Below are positions 1 to 6,649 of a stretch of 6,649 bases of DNA, one piece after another. The notes under the pieces are model-generated. The model saw only the letters and a list, made by a program, of their open reading frames with translations, searched no databases and had not been told where the DNA came from. Every line of letters begins with the position of its first letter. Position 1 is the first letter of the stretch. The stretch is from an uncultured Prevotellaceae bacterium (lineage in GTDB: Bacteria > Bacteroidota > Bacteroidia > Bacteroidales > Bacteroidaceae), in contig CAMJRQ010000067.1 of assembly GCA_946408305.1 (NCBI GenBank), positions 1 to 6,649 on the forward strand. The letters run 5' to 3'. The translations under genes and the position numbers were made by a program.

Positions 1-1760
1 CCGAGAGCAAGACGCTGAAGCTCACCGAGTTCGTGACCGCCAACGAGCTGGCCACCATGATGAACGTGCCTGTCACACAGGTCATTGCCACTTGTATGAG
101 CATCGGCATCATGGTCAGCATCAATCAGCGCATGGACGCCGAGACCATCAATCTGGTGGCCGAGGAGTTCGGCTTCAAGACCGTCTATGTGAGTGCCGAA
201 GTGAGCGAAGCCGTCAATGAAGTGGAAGACAGCGAGGAAGACCTGATACCGCGTGCTCCCATCGTAACGGTGATGGGACATGTGGACCATGGAAAGACCA
301 GTTTGCTCGACTACATTCGCAATACGAATGTCATCGCCGGCGAGGCCGGAGGCATTACACAGCACATTGGTGCCTACAATGTGACTCTCGACGACGGACG
401 GCACGTCACGTTCCTCGACACCCCGGGACACGAGGCTTTCACCGCCATGCGTGCCCGTGGAGCTCAGGTTACGGACATTGCCATCATCATCATCGCTGCC
501 GATGATGACATCATGCCGCAGACCAAGGAGGCCATTGCGCACGCCACGGCTGCCAATGTGCCCATCGTCTTCGCCATTAATAAGATTGACAAGCCTGCAG
601 CCAACCCTGAGAAGATAAAGGAGGGGCTGGCCAATATGAACTTCCTTGTGGAGGATTGGGGCGGCAAGTATCAGAGCCAGGACATCAGTGCCAAGAAGGG
701 TATTGGTGTGCCCGAGCTGCTCGAGAAAGTGCTGCTCGAGGCCGAGATGCTCGACCTGAAAGCCAATCCCAACCGCAAGGCCACAGGTTCCATCATCGAG
801 TCTAGCCTCGACAAAGGTCGCGGCTATGTGGCAACGGTGCTCGTGAGCAACGGAACGCTCCATCAAGGCGATATGCTGTTGGCCGGAACCAACTACGGTC
901 GTGTGAAGGCCATGCTCAATGAGCGCGGTCAGCGTGTCCAGGAAATCGGACCGAGCCAGGCTGCCACCGTTCTCGGACTGAACGGTGCTCCTCAGGCTGG
1001 CGACACGTTCCATGTGATGGACAGCGACCAGGAGGCCCGCGAGATTGCCAACAAGCGTGAACAGCTGGCTCGTGAACAGGGACTGCGCACGATGAAGCGC
1101 TTCGACCTGAACGAACTCGGACGTCGTATCGCACTGGGCGACTTCAAGGAACTCAACCTCATCGTCAAGGGCGACGTCGACGGTTCCATCGAGGCTCTGA
1201 GCGATTCGCTCATCAAACTCTCCACCGAGAAGATTCAGGTGAACGTCATCTACAAGGCCGTCGGTCAGATTAGCGAAAGCGACGTCAACATGGCCGCCGC
1301 AGCCGAGAACTGCATCATCGTGGGCTTCCAGGTGCGCCCCTCGGCCGCCGCACGCAAGCTGGCCGAGCAGATGGAGGTGGACATCCGCCTCTACAGCGTC
1401 ATCTACGACGCCATCGAGGAGGTGCGCGACGCCATGGAGGGCATGCTCTCGCCCGAGATAAAGGAGGAGGTGACTGCCCAGGTGGAGGTGCGCGAGGTCT
1501 ACCATATCAGCAAGGTGGGCACCGTGGCCGGAGCCTACGTGGTCGACGGCAAGGTGAGCCGCTCGAACAAGGCCCGCGTCATCCGCGACGGCATCGTCAT
1601 CTTCACCGGAGCCATCAACGCACTGAAGCGCTTCAAGGACGACGTCAAGGAGGTGAGCACCAACTTCGAGTGCGGCATCTCGCTCGTCAACTATAACGAC
1701 CTGCGCGTGGGCGACATCATCGAGACCTTCCAGGAGATCGAGATAAAGGCCAAACTCTGA
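1..1760 (+). CDS. infB: Translation initiation factor IF-2, C-terminal 585 residues (5' partial)
   Basis: IF-2 is the cytoplasmic GTPase that places initiator fMet-tRNA on the 30S subunit and promotes 50S joining. The reading frame is open from base 3 (visible residue 1), so the gene starts outside the window; the GTG at 33 lies inside conserved sequence ([16 protein letters not shown]) and is not the start. About 400 N-terminal residues are missing if the protein has the usual Bacteroidales length of roughly 1000. Visible order: IF2_N domain (residues about 5-60); GTPase domain from about 84 with G1 GHVDHGKT (92-99), G2 region [10 protein letters not shown] (116-125), G3 DTPGHE (139-144), G4 NKID (193-196) and G5 SAKKG (229-233); then the beta-barrel domain II, domain III, and the C-terminal tRNA-binding barrel ending in IEIKAKL. 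All GTPase motifs are intact. It is followed after 7 nt by the CvpA gene, so the two are probably cotranscribed. Third-position GC rises visibly in the 3' third of the gene. Confidence 0.98.
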   Translation, partial: ESKTLKLTEFVTANELATMMNVPVTQVIATCMSIGIMVSINQRMDAETINLVAEEFGFKTVYVSAEVSEAVNEVEDSEEDLIPRAPIVTVMGHVDHGKTSLLDYIRNTNVIAGEAGGITQHIGAYNVTLDDGRHVTFLDTPGHEAFTAMRARGAQVTDIAIIIIAADDDIMPQTKEAIAHATAANVPIVFAINKIDKPAANPEKIKEGLANMNFLVEDWGGKYQSQDISAKKGIGVPELLEKVLLEAEMLDLKANPNRKATGSIIESSLDKGRGYVATVLVSNGTLHQGDMLLAGTNYGRVKAMLNERGQRVQEIGPSQAATVLGLNGAPQAGDTFHVMDSDQEAREIANKREQLAREQGLRTMKRFDLNELGRRIALGDFKELNLIVKGDVDGSIEALSDSLIKLSTEKIQVNVIYKAVGQISESDVNMAAAAENCIIVGFQVRPSAAARKLAEQMEVDIRLYSVIYDAIEEVRDAMEGMLSPEIKEEVTAQVEVREVYHISKVGTVAGAYVVDGKVSRSNKARVIRDGIVIFTGAINALKRFKDDVKEVSTNFECGISLVNYNDLRVGDIIETFQEIEIKAKL

Positions 1761-1767
1761 GACGAGA

Positions 1768-2237
1768 ATGTCCACTCTGGATTGGATTCTGACCATCCTC
1801 TTGCTCGTAGGCGCCCTGCGCGGCCTGCGGGCCGGAGCCATCAAGCAGCTGGTGTCGCTCGTGGGCATCATCGTAGGCCTCATCCTGGCCAAGATGTTCT
1901 ACATGGCGCTGGGCGAGGTCCTCTCGCCCCACCTGGGCGACAATGTCTCGCTGGCCAATGGTGTGGCCTTCGTGGCCATCTGGGTGCTCGTGCCGGCCGT
2001 GCTCGGTCTGATAGCCGAGCTCGTCACCACCGTGCTCGACAAGATTCTCATCGTCGGAACCCTGAACAAACTTCTGGGCGCCCTGTTCGGCGTGATTAAG
2101 TACGGCTTCCTCCTCGGAGCCGTCGCCTGGGCCCTGGTGGCCTGCAAGCTGCTCACTGACGAGGCGCTCAGCCACTCCGTCATTGGCACCACGCTGAAAG
2201 CCTTCTCGGAAGCCTTCTATACCGCACTCATTAACGC

Positions 2238-2241
<4 letters not shown>
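1768..2241 (+). CDS. cvpA: CvpA-family inner-membrane protein
   Basis: The 157-residue protein is close in length to E. coli CvpA (about 162). It has four hydrophobic stretches, roughly residues 4-18, 27-48, 64-90 and 104-128. The N-terminal pattern [20 protein letters not shown] and the later [15 protein letters not shown] fit the CvpA/colicin V production family. Family members are small integral membrane proteins first linked to colicin V export and later to envelope stress and bile-salt tolerance; their molecular activity is not settled. The ATG is 7 nt after the infB stop and has no clear Shine-Dalgarno sequence, which is normal in Bacteroidota. Its TGA overlaps the sufB ATG (ATGA, 2238-2241), suggesting translational coupling. 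Placement between infB and sufB is, as I recall, the common order in Bacteroidales and supports the call. No truncation or frameshift is seen. The family call is firm; the role in this organism is unknown. Confidence 0.88.
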
Positions 2242-3695
<1,454 letters not shown>

Positions 3696-3823
3696 ATCTG
3701 CAAAAGACCGCGGCGTCCTGAGGTCGCGATTCGCTTTTCCCCGGACACCAATAATAATCTTTATGTTTTCGCTGCTTTCGCGAGAATGAGTATAAGGGGA
3801 GCTCGCAAAATGGGTTCCCAAAA

Positions 3824-3839
3824 TTCTCACGTGTGAGAA
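3824..3839. repeat. Inverted repeat TTCTCACGTGTGAGAA
   Basis: Seven-base arms TTCTCAC and GTGAGAA match perfectly around a GT centre. As RNA it would form a six-pair stem with a four-base loop. Read on the - strand the stem is followed by TTTT (complement of 3820-3823 plus the arm end), so it may be a weak terminator or 3'-end hairpin for the lipoprotein transcript. It could equally be one unit of a dispersed intergenic repeat. Neither role is shown by the sequence alone. Confidence 0.5.
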
Positions 3840-3844
3840 ACCCC

Positions 3845-3906
3845 AAAGCAACGTGTTGCGTTGCCCCGAAGAACGTGTTGCGTTGCCCCGAGCACCACGT
3901 TGCGTT
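3845..3906. repeat. 22-nt tandem repeat element with inverted ends (left copy)
   Basis: AACGTGTTGCGTTGCCCCGA occurs twice exactly, at 3850-3869 and 3872-3891 (period 22), followed by a degenerate third unit containing CCACGTTGCGTT (3895-3906). Copy 1 contains the inverted repeat GCAACG-TGTTG-CGTTGC (3848-3864). The whole element also has loosely inverted ends, AAAGCAACGT (3845-3854) against ACGTTGCGTT (3897-3906), 9 of 10 matching. A related element in the same orientation is at 6423-6488: the unit AACGTG(N5)TTGCCCCGA and, after the same 3-nt gap, CCACGTTGCGT. I infer a small dispersed repeat family, possibly a non-autonomous mobile element. There are too few units, and no spacers, for a CRISPR array. 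Confidence 0.75.
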
Positions 3907-3933
3907 CCCTCCCCCTCCTCCCTCCCCCTCTCC
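3905..3933 (-). other. Pyrimidine tract; G-quadruplex pattern on the - strand
   Basis: All 29 bases on the + strand are C or T. The - strand carries four G-runs, GGGGG-A-GGG-AGGA-GGGGG-A-GGG (complement of 3907-3928), which meets the usual pattern of four runs of at least three G with loops of 1-7 nt. The tract also contains an 11-nt direct repeat, CCCTCCCCCTC, at 3907-3917 and 3920-3930, and is nearly mirror-symmetric, a property linked to triplex formation. It lies about 45 nt past the lipoprotein stop, so the quadruplex would form in the 3' end of that transcript. Folding is a prediction from pattern only. Confidence 0.6.
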
Positions 3934-3975
3934 AAGGGGGAGAGTTGAAGGCGCGAAACTGCTCCCCTTGGTTTT
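3932..3975 (+). terminator. Probable intrinsic terminator of the infB-cvpA-sufB transcript
   Basis: CCAAGGGG-G-AG-AGTT (3932-3946) pairs with AACT-G-CTCCCCTTGG (3957-3971), giving 14 base pairs interrupted by two single bulged G residues, around a 10-nt loop. It is followed at once by TTTT (3972-3975) on the + strand. The T-run overlaps the last base pairs of the lipoprotein gene (its TAA is the complement of 3974-3976). On the - strand the stem is not followed by T residues, so the orientation fits the sufB transcript. A competing stem, CTCCCCCT (3922-3929) with AGGGGGAG (3935-3942), shares one arm. The T-run is short, so efficiency is uncertain. Confidence 0.6.
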
Positions 3976-6100
3976 ACCAGATGTCCTCGGGCTGCTCGGG
4001 GTTGTCATAGACTTCCTTGGCACAGTACTCGAGGTAGTCCATGTAGAGATAGAGGGTGATGTCGTCCAGCACGGTCTTGAAGCGGATGTAGTAGGTCTCG
4101 TCGGGGTCCATGGTCTGGCGCACGATGATGCGTCGCGAGCTCCTTTCGCTGGACCGGCCTGTCACGCCGGAGCCGCCGTAGATGGCGGCCCCCTTCATGA
4201 AGCCCTTGTTGCGCAGTTTCTTGTCCACCTCGGCATCATAGTCGTCGTCGCCCGTGTCGGCCTCCCATCCCATGTAGCTGGGGAAGGAGAGGGTGGAGGT
4301 GTTCACCATGGTGGGGCCGATGCGCAGGTCGAGGGGAATGCCCTGTACGGCCAAGTTGTTCTTGTCCTTGCCCCAATAGAACTGTACGATGCCACGACGC
4401 TTTCCGGTGTTGTTCACGGCGTAGCGTATCTCGTAGGTGCTGCGCCTGGGAACGGGCGGGAGGCGGAATGTGACGTCCTGCAGGCCGCGGATGGTGAACT
4501 CGTCGCCGTTATAGTTGTTCCATCCCCGGTTCGATGCCGACCAGTAGAAGAACTGTGTGTCGTCGGAGATGTCGACGTCTTCCAGGTATCGGTACTCGGA
4601 GGTGACGGGGATGCGCACGTTGTCGTGGGGCACGTCTATGATGGGCGACAAGCGAATGCCGTTGTTGATGAACTCGGGCATCATGGCCGTGAAGTCCCAG
4701 CGGATGCGGTACTTGGCAAGTTCGTTGCGAGTGTGTTCGTCGTAGACGAGGAGTTTTTCAATGGGGTAGAGCATGCCGTTGCGCACGCTGTTCTCGCCCT
4801 CCATGTTGGGCGCCCCGATGAGGATTCCCTCGTTCTCGGGTTTGCAGCCTGCTTCGTGGTAGTTGCCGCGCCGGTCGTTGTTGAGGATGGGGAAGCGGTT
4901 GAGGTAGATACCTTTCGACTCGCGGCTCTCATAGATTTTGAGCAGGCGGCGGTGGCCCATCGTGGTGTAGAACTCGGCCATGGCCGCTCCGAGCGAGCCT
5001 GTGCTGCGGTCGTATCCCACCTCGTTATAGTGATGTACGAGGCGGTCGGTGGCCAGCCGCTCGGGCAGGAAGTGGTAGGTGACGAAGCGGTTCAGCAGGT
5101 TGTCCTTGTCTTCATAGTCCCGGTTGCGCTTGGCCTCGGGATAGATGTTGTTCTCCTCGAGGTATTTCACGACGTCCTCGACAGAGATGTCCAGGGGGGC
5201 CTTGCCCAGCAGGGCGCTCCACAAGCTGTCTGTCTCGGCAAAATAGGTGAAGCCGTAGAGGCGATGCTCGGGGGTGCAGAAGCCCGGAGCGGGCACCTGC
5301 TGGGAACCTTCCACGTGGATGGGTTGCAGGCTCTTGACGATTTCTCCGCGCAGGAACTTCTCTTCATAGACTAAGTCGGTGTGCTGCTCCAGGGTGTCTA
5401 TCATGCCCGTGGCCACGGCCAGGAGCGAGGCCACGTAGAAGCCCGGGGTGCGCTTGTCGACATAGTCCTTGAGCAGATGGCCCAGCGTGTTGTTCGAGGG
5501 ATTGATGACGCCGTTCATGGAGTGGATGCATCCGTTGAGGAGGGTGATGTCGTATCTCTGCTCGTCCATCGGGGCGCTGCTTATCAGCGTGGCGGTGACG
5601 GGCTCCTTGAGTTCGGGCTGGTGGACAACGAGGCGGCGGTTGTACATGTTCGGCATCGGGATTTCGGCATCCTGCCGGATGGGGAAGAAGCAGGTGAAAT
5701 AGGTGGTGGCATCGCCGCCGTCAATCACGCTGTTGTATGCAATCACCTTGCGAATGGAGTCGAGCATCGTGCTGTCGTGGAATCCGTCCCAGCTGGGCGC
5801 ATCGATGATGTTCTTTGCCGCCAGGGTGTCCAGATAGTCTTGGATGGCTTGGTTGGTGGGGGCGAAGACCGTGTAGTGGCCGCGCGCCGAGAGCAGCTGG
5901 GCCAGCGAGGTGGAGCTGATGGAGCTTACGGGCACCAGATGGAGAATGTCGAGGTAGGTGCTATAGGTATCTGAATGTTTCTCCAGATAGCTGAGTACGG
6001 TATCTCCCTTGGCCACATATCGTGCAGAGGAATCTATCTTTTCCTTGCATCCGATGAGGATGAAGAATGTCATACAGAGGGTAATAAATTTCTTTATCAT
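3974..6100 (-). CDS. Fasciclin (FAS1) domain lipoprotein, 708 residues
   Basis: The N-terminus MIKKFITLCMTFFILIGC is a lipoprotein signal peptide with lipobox LIGC and lipidated Cys18, so the protein is exported and membrane-anchored, probably at the outer membrane. The first FAS1 domain spans roughly residues 31-205: GHYTVFAPTNQAIQDYL (74-90) is the H1 motif and NGCIHSMNGVI (189-199) the H2 motif. A second, more divergent and expanded FAS1 domain spans about 215-455: LYGFTYFAETDSLW (281-294), FVTYHFLPERL (339-349) with the family YH pair, and RNGMLYPIEKLLVYD (440-454). Residues about 465-708 are a further region rich in predicted strands (FTIRGLQDVTFRLPPVP, STYEIRYAVNN, RGIVQFYWGKD) that I do not recognise with certainty. 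FAS1 domains mediate adhesion or binding; in Bacteroidota such lipoproteins often accompany SusC/SusD glycan-uptake genes, but none is visible here. The gene stands alone, convergent with sufB, and has its own promoter. Its ligand is unknown. Confidence 0.9.
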   Translation of the reverse strand: MIKKFITLCMTFFILIGCKEKIDSSARYVAKGDTVLSYLEKHSDTYSTYLDILHLVPVSSISSTSLAQLLSARGHYTVFAPTNQAIQDYLDTLAAKNIIDAPSWDGFHDSTMLDSIRKVIAYNSVIDGGDATTYFTCFFPIRQDAEIPMPNMYNRRLVVHQPELKEPVTATLISSAPMDEQRYDITLLNGCIHSMNGVINPSNNTLGHLLKDYVDKRTPGFYVASLLAVATGMIDTLEQHTDLVYEEKFLRGEIVKSLQPIHVEGSQQVPAPGFCTPEHRLYGFTYFAETDSLWSALLGKAPLDISVEDVVKYLEENNIYPEAKRNRDYEDKDNLLNRFVTYHFLPERLATDRLVHHYNEVGYDRSTGSLGAAMAEFYTTMGHRRLLKIYESRESKGIYLNRFPILNNDRRGNYHEAGCKPENEGILIGAPNMEGENSVRNGMLYPIEKLLVYDEHTRNELAKYRIRWDFTAMMPEFINNGIRLSPIIDVPHDNVRIPVTSEYRYLEDVDISDDTQFFYWSASNRGWNNYNGDEFTIRGLQDVTFRLPPVPRRSTYEIRYAVNNTGKRRGIVQFYWGKDKNNLAVQGIPLDLRIGPTMVNTSTLSFPSYMGWEADTGDDDYDAEVDKKLRNKGFMKGAAIYGGSGVTGRSSERSSRRIIVRQTMDPDETYYIRFKTVLDDITLYLYMDYLEYCAKEVYDNPEQPEDIW

Positions 6101-6116
6101 GGCCGTTGTGTTTAGT

Positions 6117-6135
6117 TCTTTAATGGGTCTTTAAT
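6117..6135 (-). promoter_or_regulatory. 8-bp direct repeat in the lipoprotein leader
   Basis: TCTTTAAT occurs at 6117-6124 and 6128-6135 on the + strand, separated by GGG, with a period of 11 bp, about one helical turn. It lies between the predicted promoter and the start codon, in the expected 5' untranslated leader. One-turn spacing is compatible with a protein-binding site, but no regulator can be named and chance is possible in an AT-rich leader. Confidence 0.3.
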
Positions 6136-6150
6136 CGTCGGTTATCGGCA

Positions 6151-6182
6151 CAAAATTATGGATAATTCACAATACTCCGAAA
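6151..6182 (-). promoter_or_regulatory. Bacteroidota-type promoter of the FAS1 lipoprotein gene
   Basis: On the - strand TAATTTTG (complement of 6151-6158) matches the Bacteroidota -7 consensus TAnnTTTG fully. TTTC (complement of 6179-6182) matches three of four bases of the -33 box TTTG. The spacer is 20 bp, within the usual range. Transcription would start near 6145, giving a leader of about 45 nt. The leader has no Shine-Dalgarno sequence before the ATG, as expected in this phylum. Confidence 0.65.
6154..6167. promoter_or_regulatory. Palindrome overlapping the -7 box, possible operator
   Basis: AATTAT-GG-ATAATT is a perfect 6-bp inverted repeat with a 2-bp centre. It covers most of the -7 box and enters the spacer, where a bound dimeric regulator would block RNA polymerase. 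No regulator gene is visible in the window, and AT-rich palindromes of this size can arise by chance in promoters, so the role is inferred. Confidence 0.4.
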
Positions 6183-6422
6183 TGTTTTGTTTGTTTTTTT
6201 CCCTACGGCTCGCGCTTTTCACTTTTGTCCAGTGTGGTATGCTCTGTGGCAAGAAAAAAAACGCCGCCTTCTGCCTGTTCCTGTGCCCTCCTTTTTGCAC
6301 CTTTGCTATACTGTTATGCGACGATGGTTCCGGCCTTCCCGAAAGCGGCAAGCCTTTCACCAAAAACATGCCCAAGAAACGACATCAGCGAATCGCAAAA
6401 GTATTCACCGGTGATTTTTTTG

Positions 6423-6488
6423 GGTGACGCAACGGCGAAGTCAGGAACGGAACGTGCCGTGTTGCCCCGAACGCCACGTTGCGTCACC
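6423..6488. repeat. Hairpin repeat element with perfect 12-bp inverted ends (right copy)
   Basis: GGTGACGCAACG (6423-6434) and CGTTGCGTCACC (6477-6488) are exact reverse complements enclosing 42 bases. The interior holds AACGTG-CCGTG-TTGCCCCGA (6451-6470), which matches the left-copy unit at 17 of 20 positions, followed at the same 3-nt spacing by CCACGTTGCGT (6474-6484). This makes it a relative of the element at 3845-3906, in the same orientation. The size and inverted ends suggest a miniature inverted-repeat element or a structured RNA hairpin. No target-site duplication is evident by eye. Confidence 0.7.
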
Positions 6489-6573
6489 TCGTTCGACGTG
6501 AAGCGTAAATCCAGAGAACGTGAAATGTCAGGAAATAGTCACTCCTTCCGCCCCGAATCTTGCCGATTGCCCC

Positions 6574-6593
6574 CTTTGTCATGCTGAACAAAG
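6574..6593. repeat. Inverted repeat CTTTGT / ACAAAG
   Basis: CTTTGT (6574-6579) and ACAAAG (6588-6593) are perfect 6-bp arms around the 8-nt loop CATGCTGA. Neither strand shows a T-run directly after the stem, although AT-rich sequence including the palindrome AAAATATTTT (6605-6614) follows on the right. It may be a remnant of an intergenic repeat or a weak transcript end for a gene outside the window. Confidence 0.3.
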
Positions 6594-6649
6594 CAATAAA
6601 TCTAAAAATATTTTCCCTTTACGTCAATTCCTCCAACCTTTACAATAGT

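Larger units (their letters stand above)
3696..3973. other. Convergent intergenic region rich in inverted repeats
   Basis: This 278-nt stretch lies between the sufB stop and the stop of the opposing lipoprotein gene. I see no gene in it. From left to right it holds a GC-rich stretch with weak dyad symmetry (about 3702-3740), an imperfect inverted repeat TTTCGCGAG / CTCGCAAAA (3776-3784 and 3802-3810, one mismatch), the small palindrome TGGGTTCCCA (3811-3820), a 16-nt inverted repeat (3824-3839), a 22-nt-period repeat element (3845-3906), a pyrimidine-only tract (3905-3933) and a strong hairpin followed by TTTT (3932-3975). Such density of short dyads is typical of intergenic repeat sequence and of transcript ends rather than of coding DNA. 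Confidence 0.7.
6183..6649. other. Region without a recognisable gene upstream of the lipoprotein promoter
   Basis: Short open frames exist on both strands (for example + 6158-6427), but their predicted proteins are Cys- and Phe-rich low-complexity translations of T-rich DNA with no known domain, so I do not call them genes. The stretch contains T-rich and A-rich runs (6184-6200, 6251-6260), the palindrome TCACCGGTGA followed by seven T (6405-6421), an isolated TACTTTTG on the - strand (complement of 6396-6403) that resembles a -7 box but lacks a matching -33 box, the repeat element at 6423-6488, and a weak inverted repeat at 6574-6593. No tRNA or rRNA is recognisable. Confidence 0.6.

Noticed and set aside
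33..35. GTG as the start of infB
   Set aside because: The frame is open to the left edge and the residues before it ([10 protein letters not shown]) are conserved IF-2 sequence, so the gene is simply cut by the window.
3845..3906. CRISPR array
   Set aside because: The units are contiguous with a 22-nt period, have no variable spacers, and no cas gene is present.
3833..5374. 513-codon open frame on the + strand
   Set aside because: It is antisense to the FAS1 lipoprotein, begins inside the repeat-rich spacer, and gives a biased Val/Gly/Ala/His-rich translation. The - strand frame has a signal peptide, domains and a promoter.
5381..5974. 197-codon open frame on the + strand
   Set aside because: It is the continuing antisense shadow of the lipoprotein gene, with the same biased composition and no promoter.
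6405..6421. TCACCGGTGA plus T7 as a + strand terminator
   Set aside because: The palindrome has no loop of its own, so the real stem would be only three pairs; too weak to call.
6158..6427. Possible 89-residue small protein on the + strand
   Set aside because: The Cys/Phe-rich stretch comes from T-rich DNA, the start lies inside the promoter of the opposite gene, and no domain or conserved neighbour supports it.

Overview
The window reads as chromosomal DNA of a Bacteroidota member, most likely a fairly GC-rich Bacteroidales species of the Prevotellaceae type. The reasons are the InfB and SufB sequences, the gene order infB - cvpA - sufB, a large fasciclin-domain lipoprotein of a kind common in this phylum, the absence of Shine-Dalgarno sequences before the starts, and a promoter of the Bacteroidota form (TTTG-like box, 20 bp, TAnnTTTG). 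The genus is an inference from remembered homologues; no database was searched.

Left part (1-3695, + strand): a tightly packed operon segment. It holds the last 585 codons of infB (translation initiation factor IF-2, 5' end outside the window), a four-helix CvpA-family membrane protein 7 nt downstream, and sufB (Fe-S cluster scaffold subunit), whose ATG overlaps the cvpA stop by 4 nt. The partner suf genes (sufC, sufD, sufS) do not follow; sufB is the last gene of the run.

Middle (3696-3973): a 278-nt convergent intergenic region packed with short inverted repeats, a 22-nt-period repeat element, a 29-nt pure pyrimidine tract with a G-quadruplex pattern on the - strand, and a strong hairpin followed by TTTT that probably terminates the sufB transcript.

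Right part (3974-6100, - strand): one gene for a 708-residue secreted lipoprotein with two fasciclin (FAS1) domains and an extra C-terminal region. It has its own recognisable promoter at 6151-6182, overlapped by a palindrome that could be an operator. Upstream of it, 6183-6649 is non-coding as far as can be seen. It contains a second, related copy of the intergenic repeat (6423-6488, with perfect 12-bp inverted ends), so repeats of one family lie on both sides of the lipoprotein gene.

Nothing here is clearly an undescribed system. The points most worth a second look are the paired hairpin repeats around the lipoprotein gene, the isolation of sufB from its usual partners, and the structured convergent terminator region.
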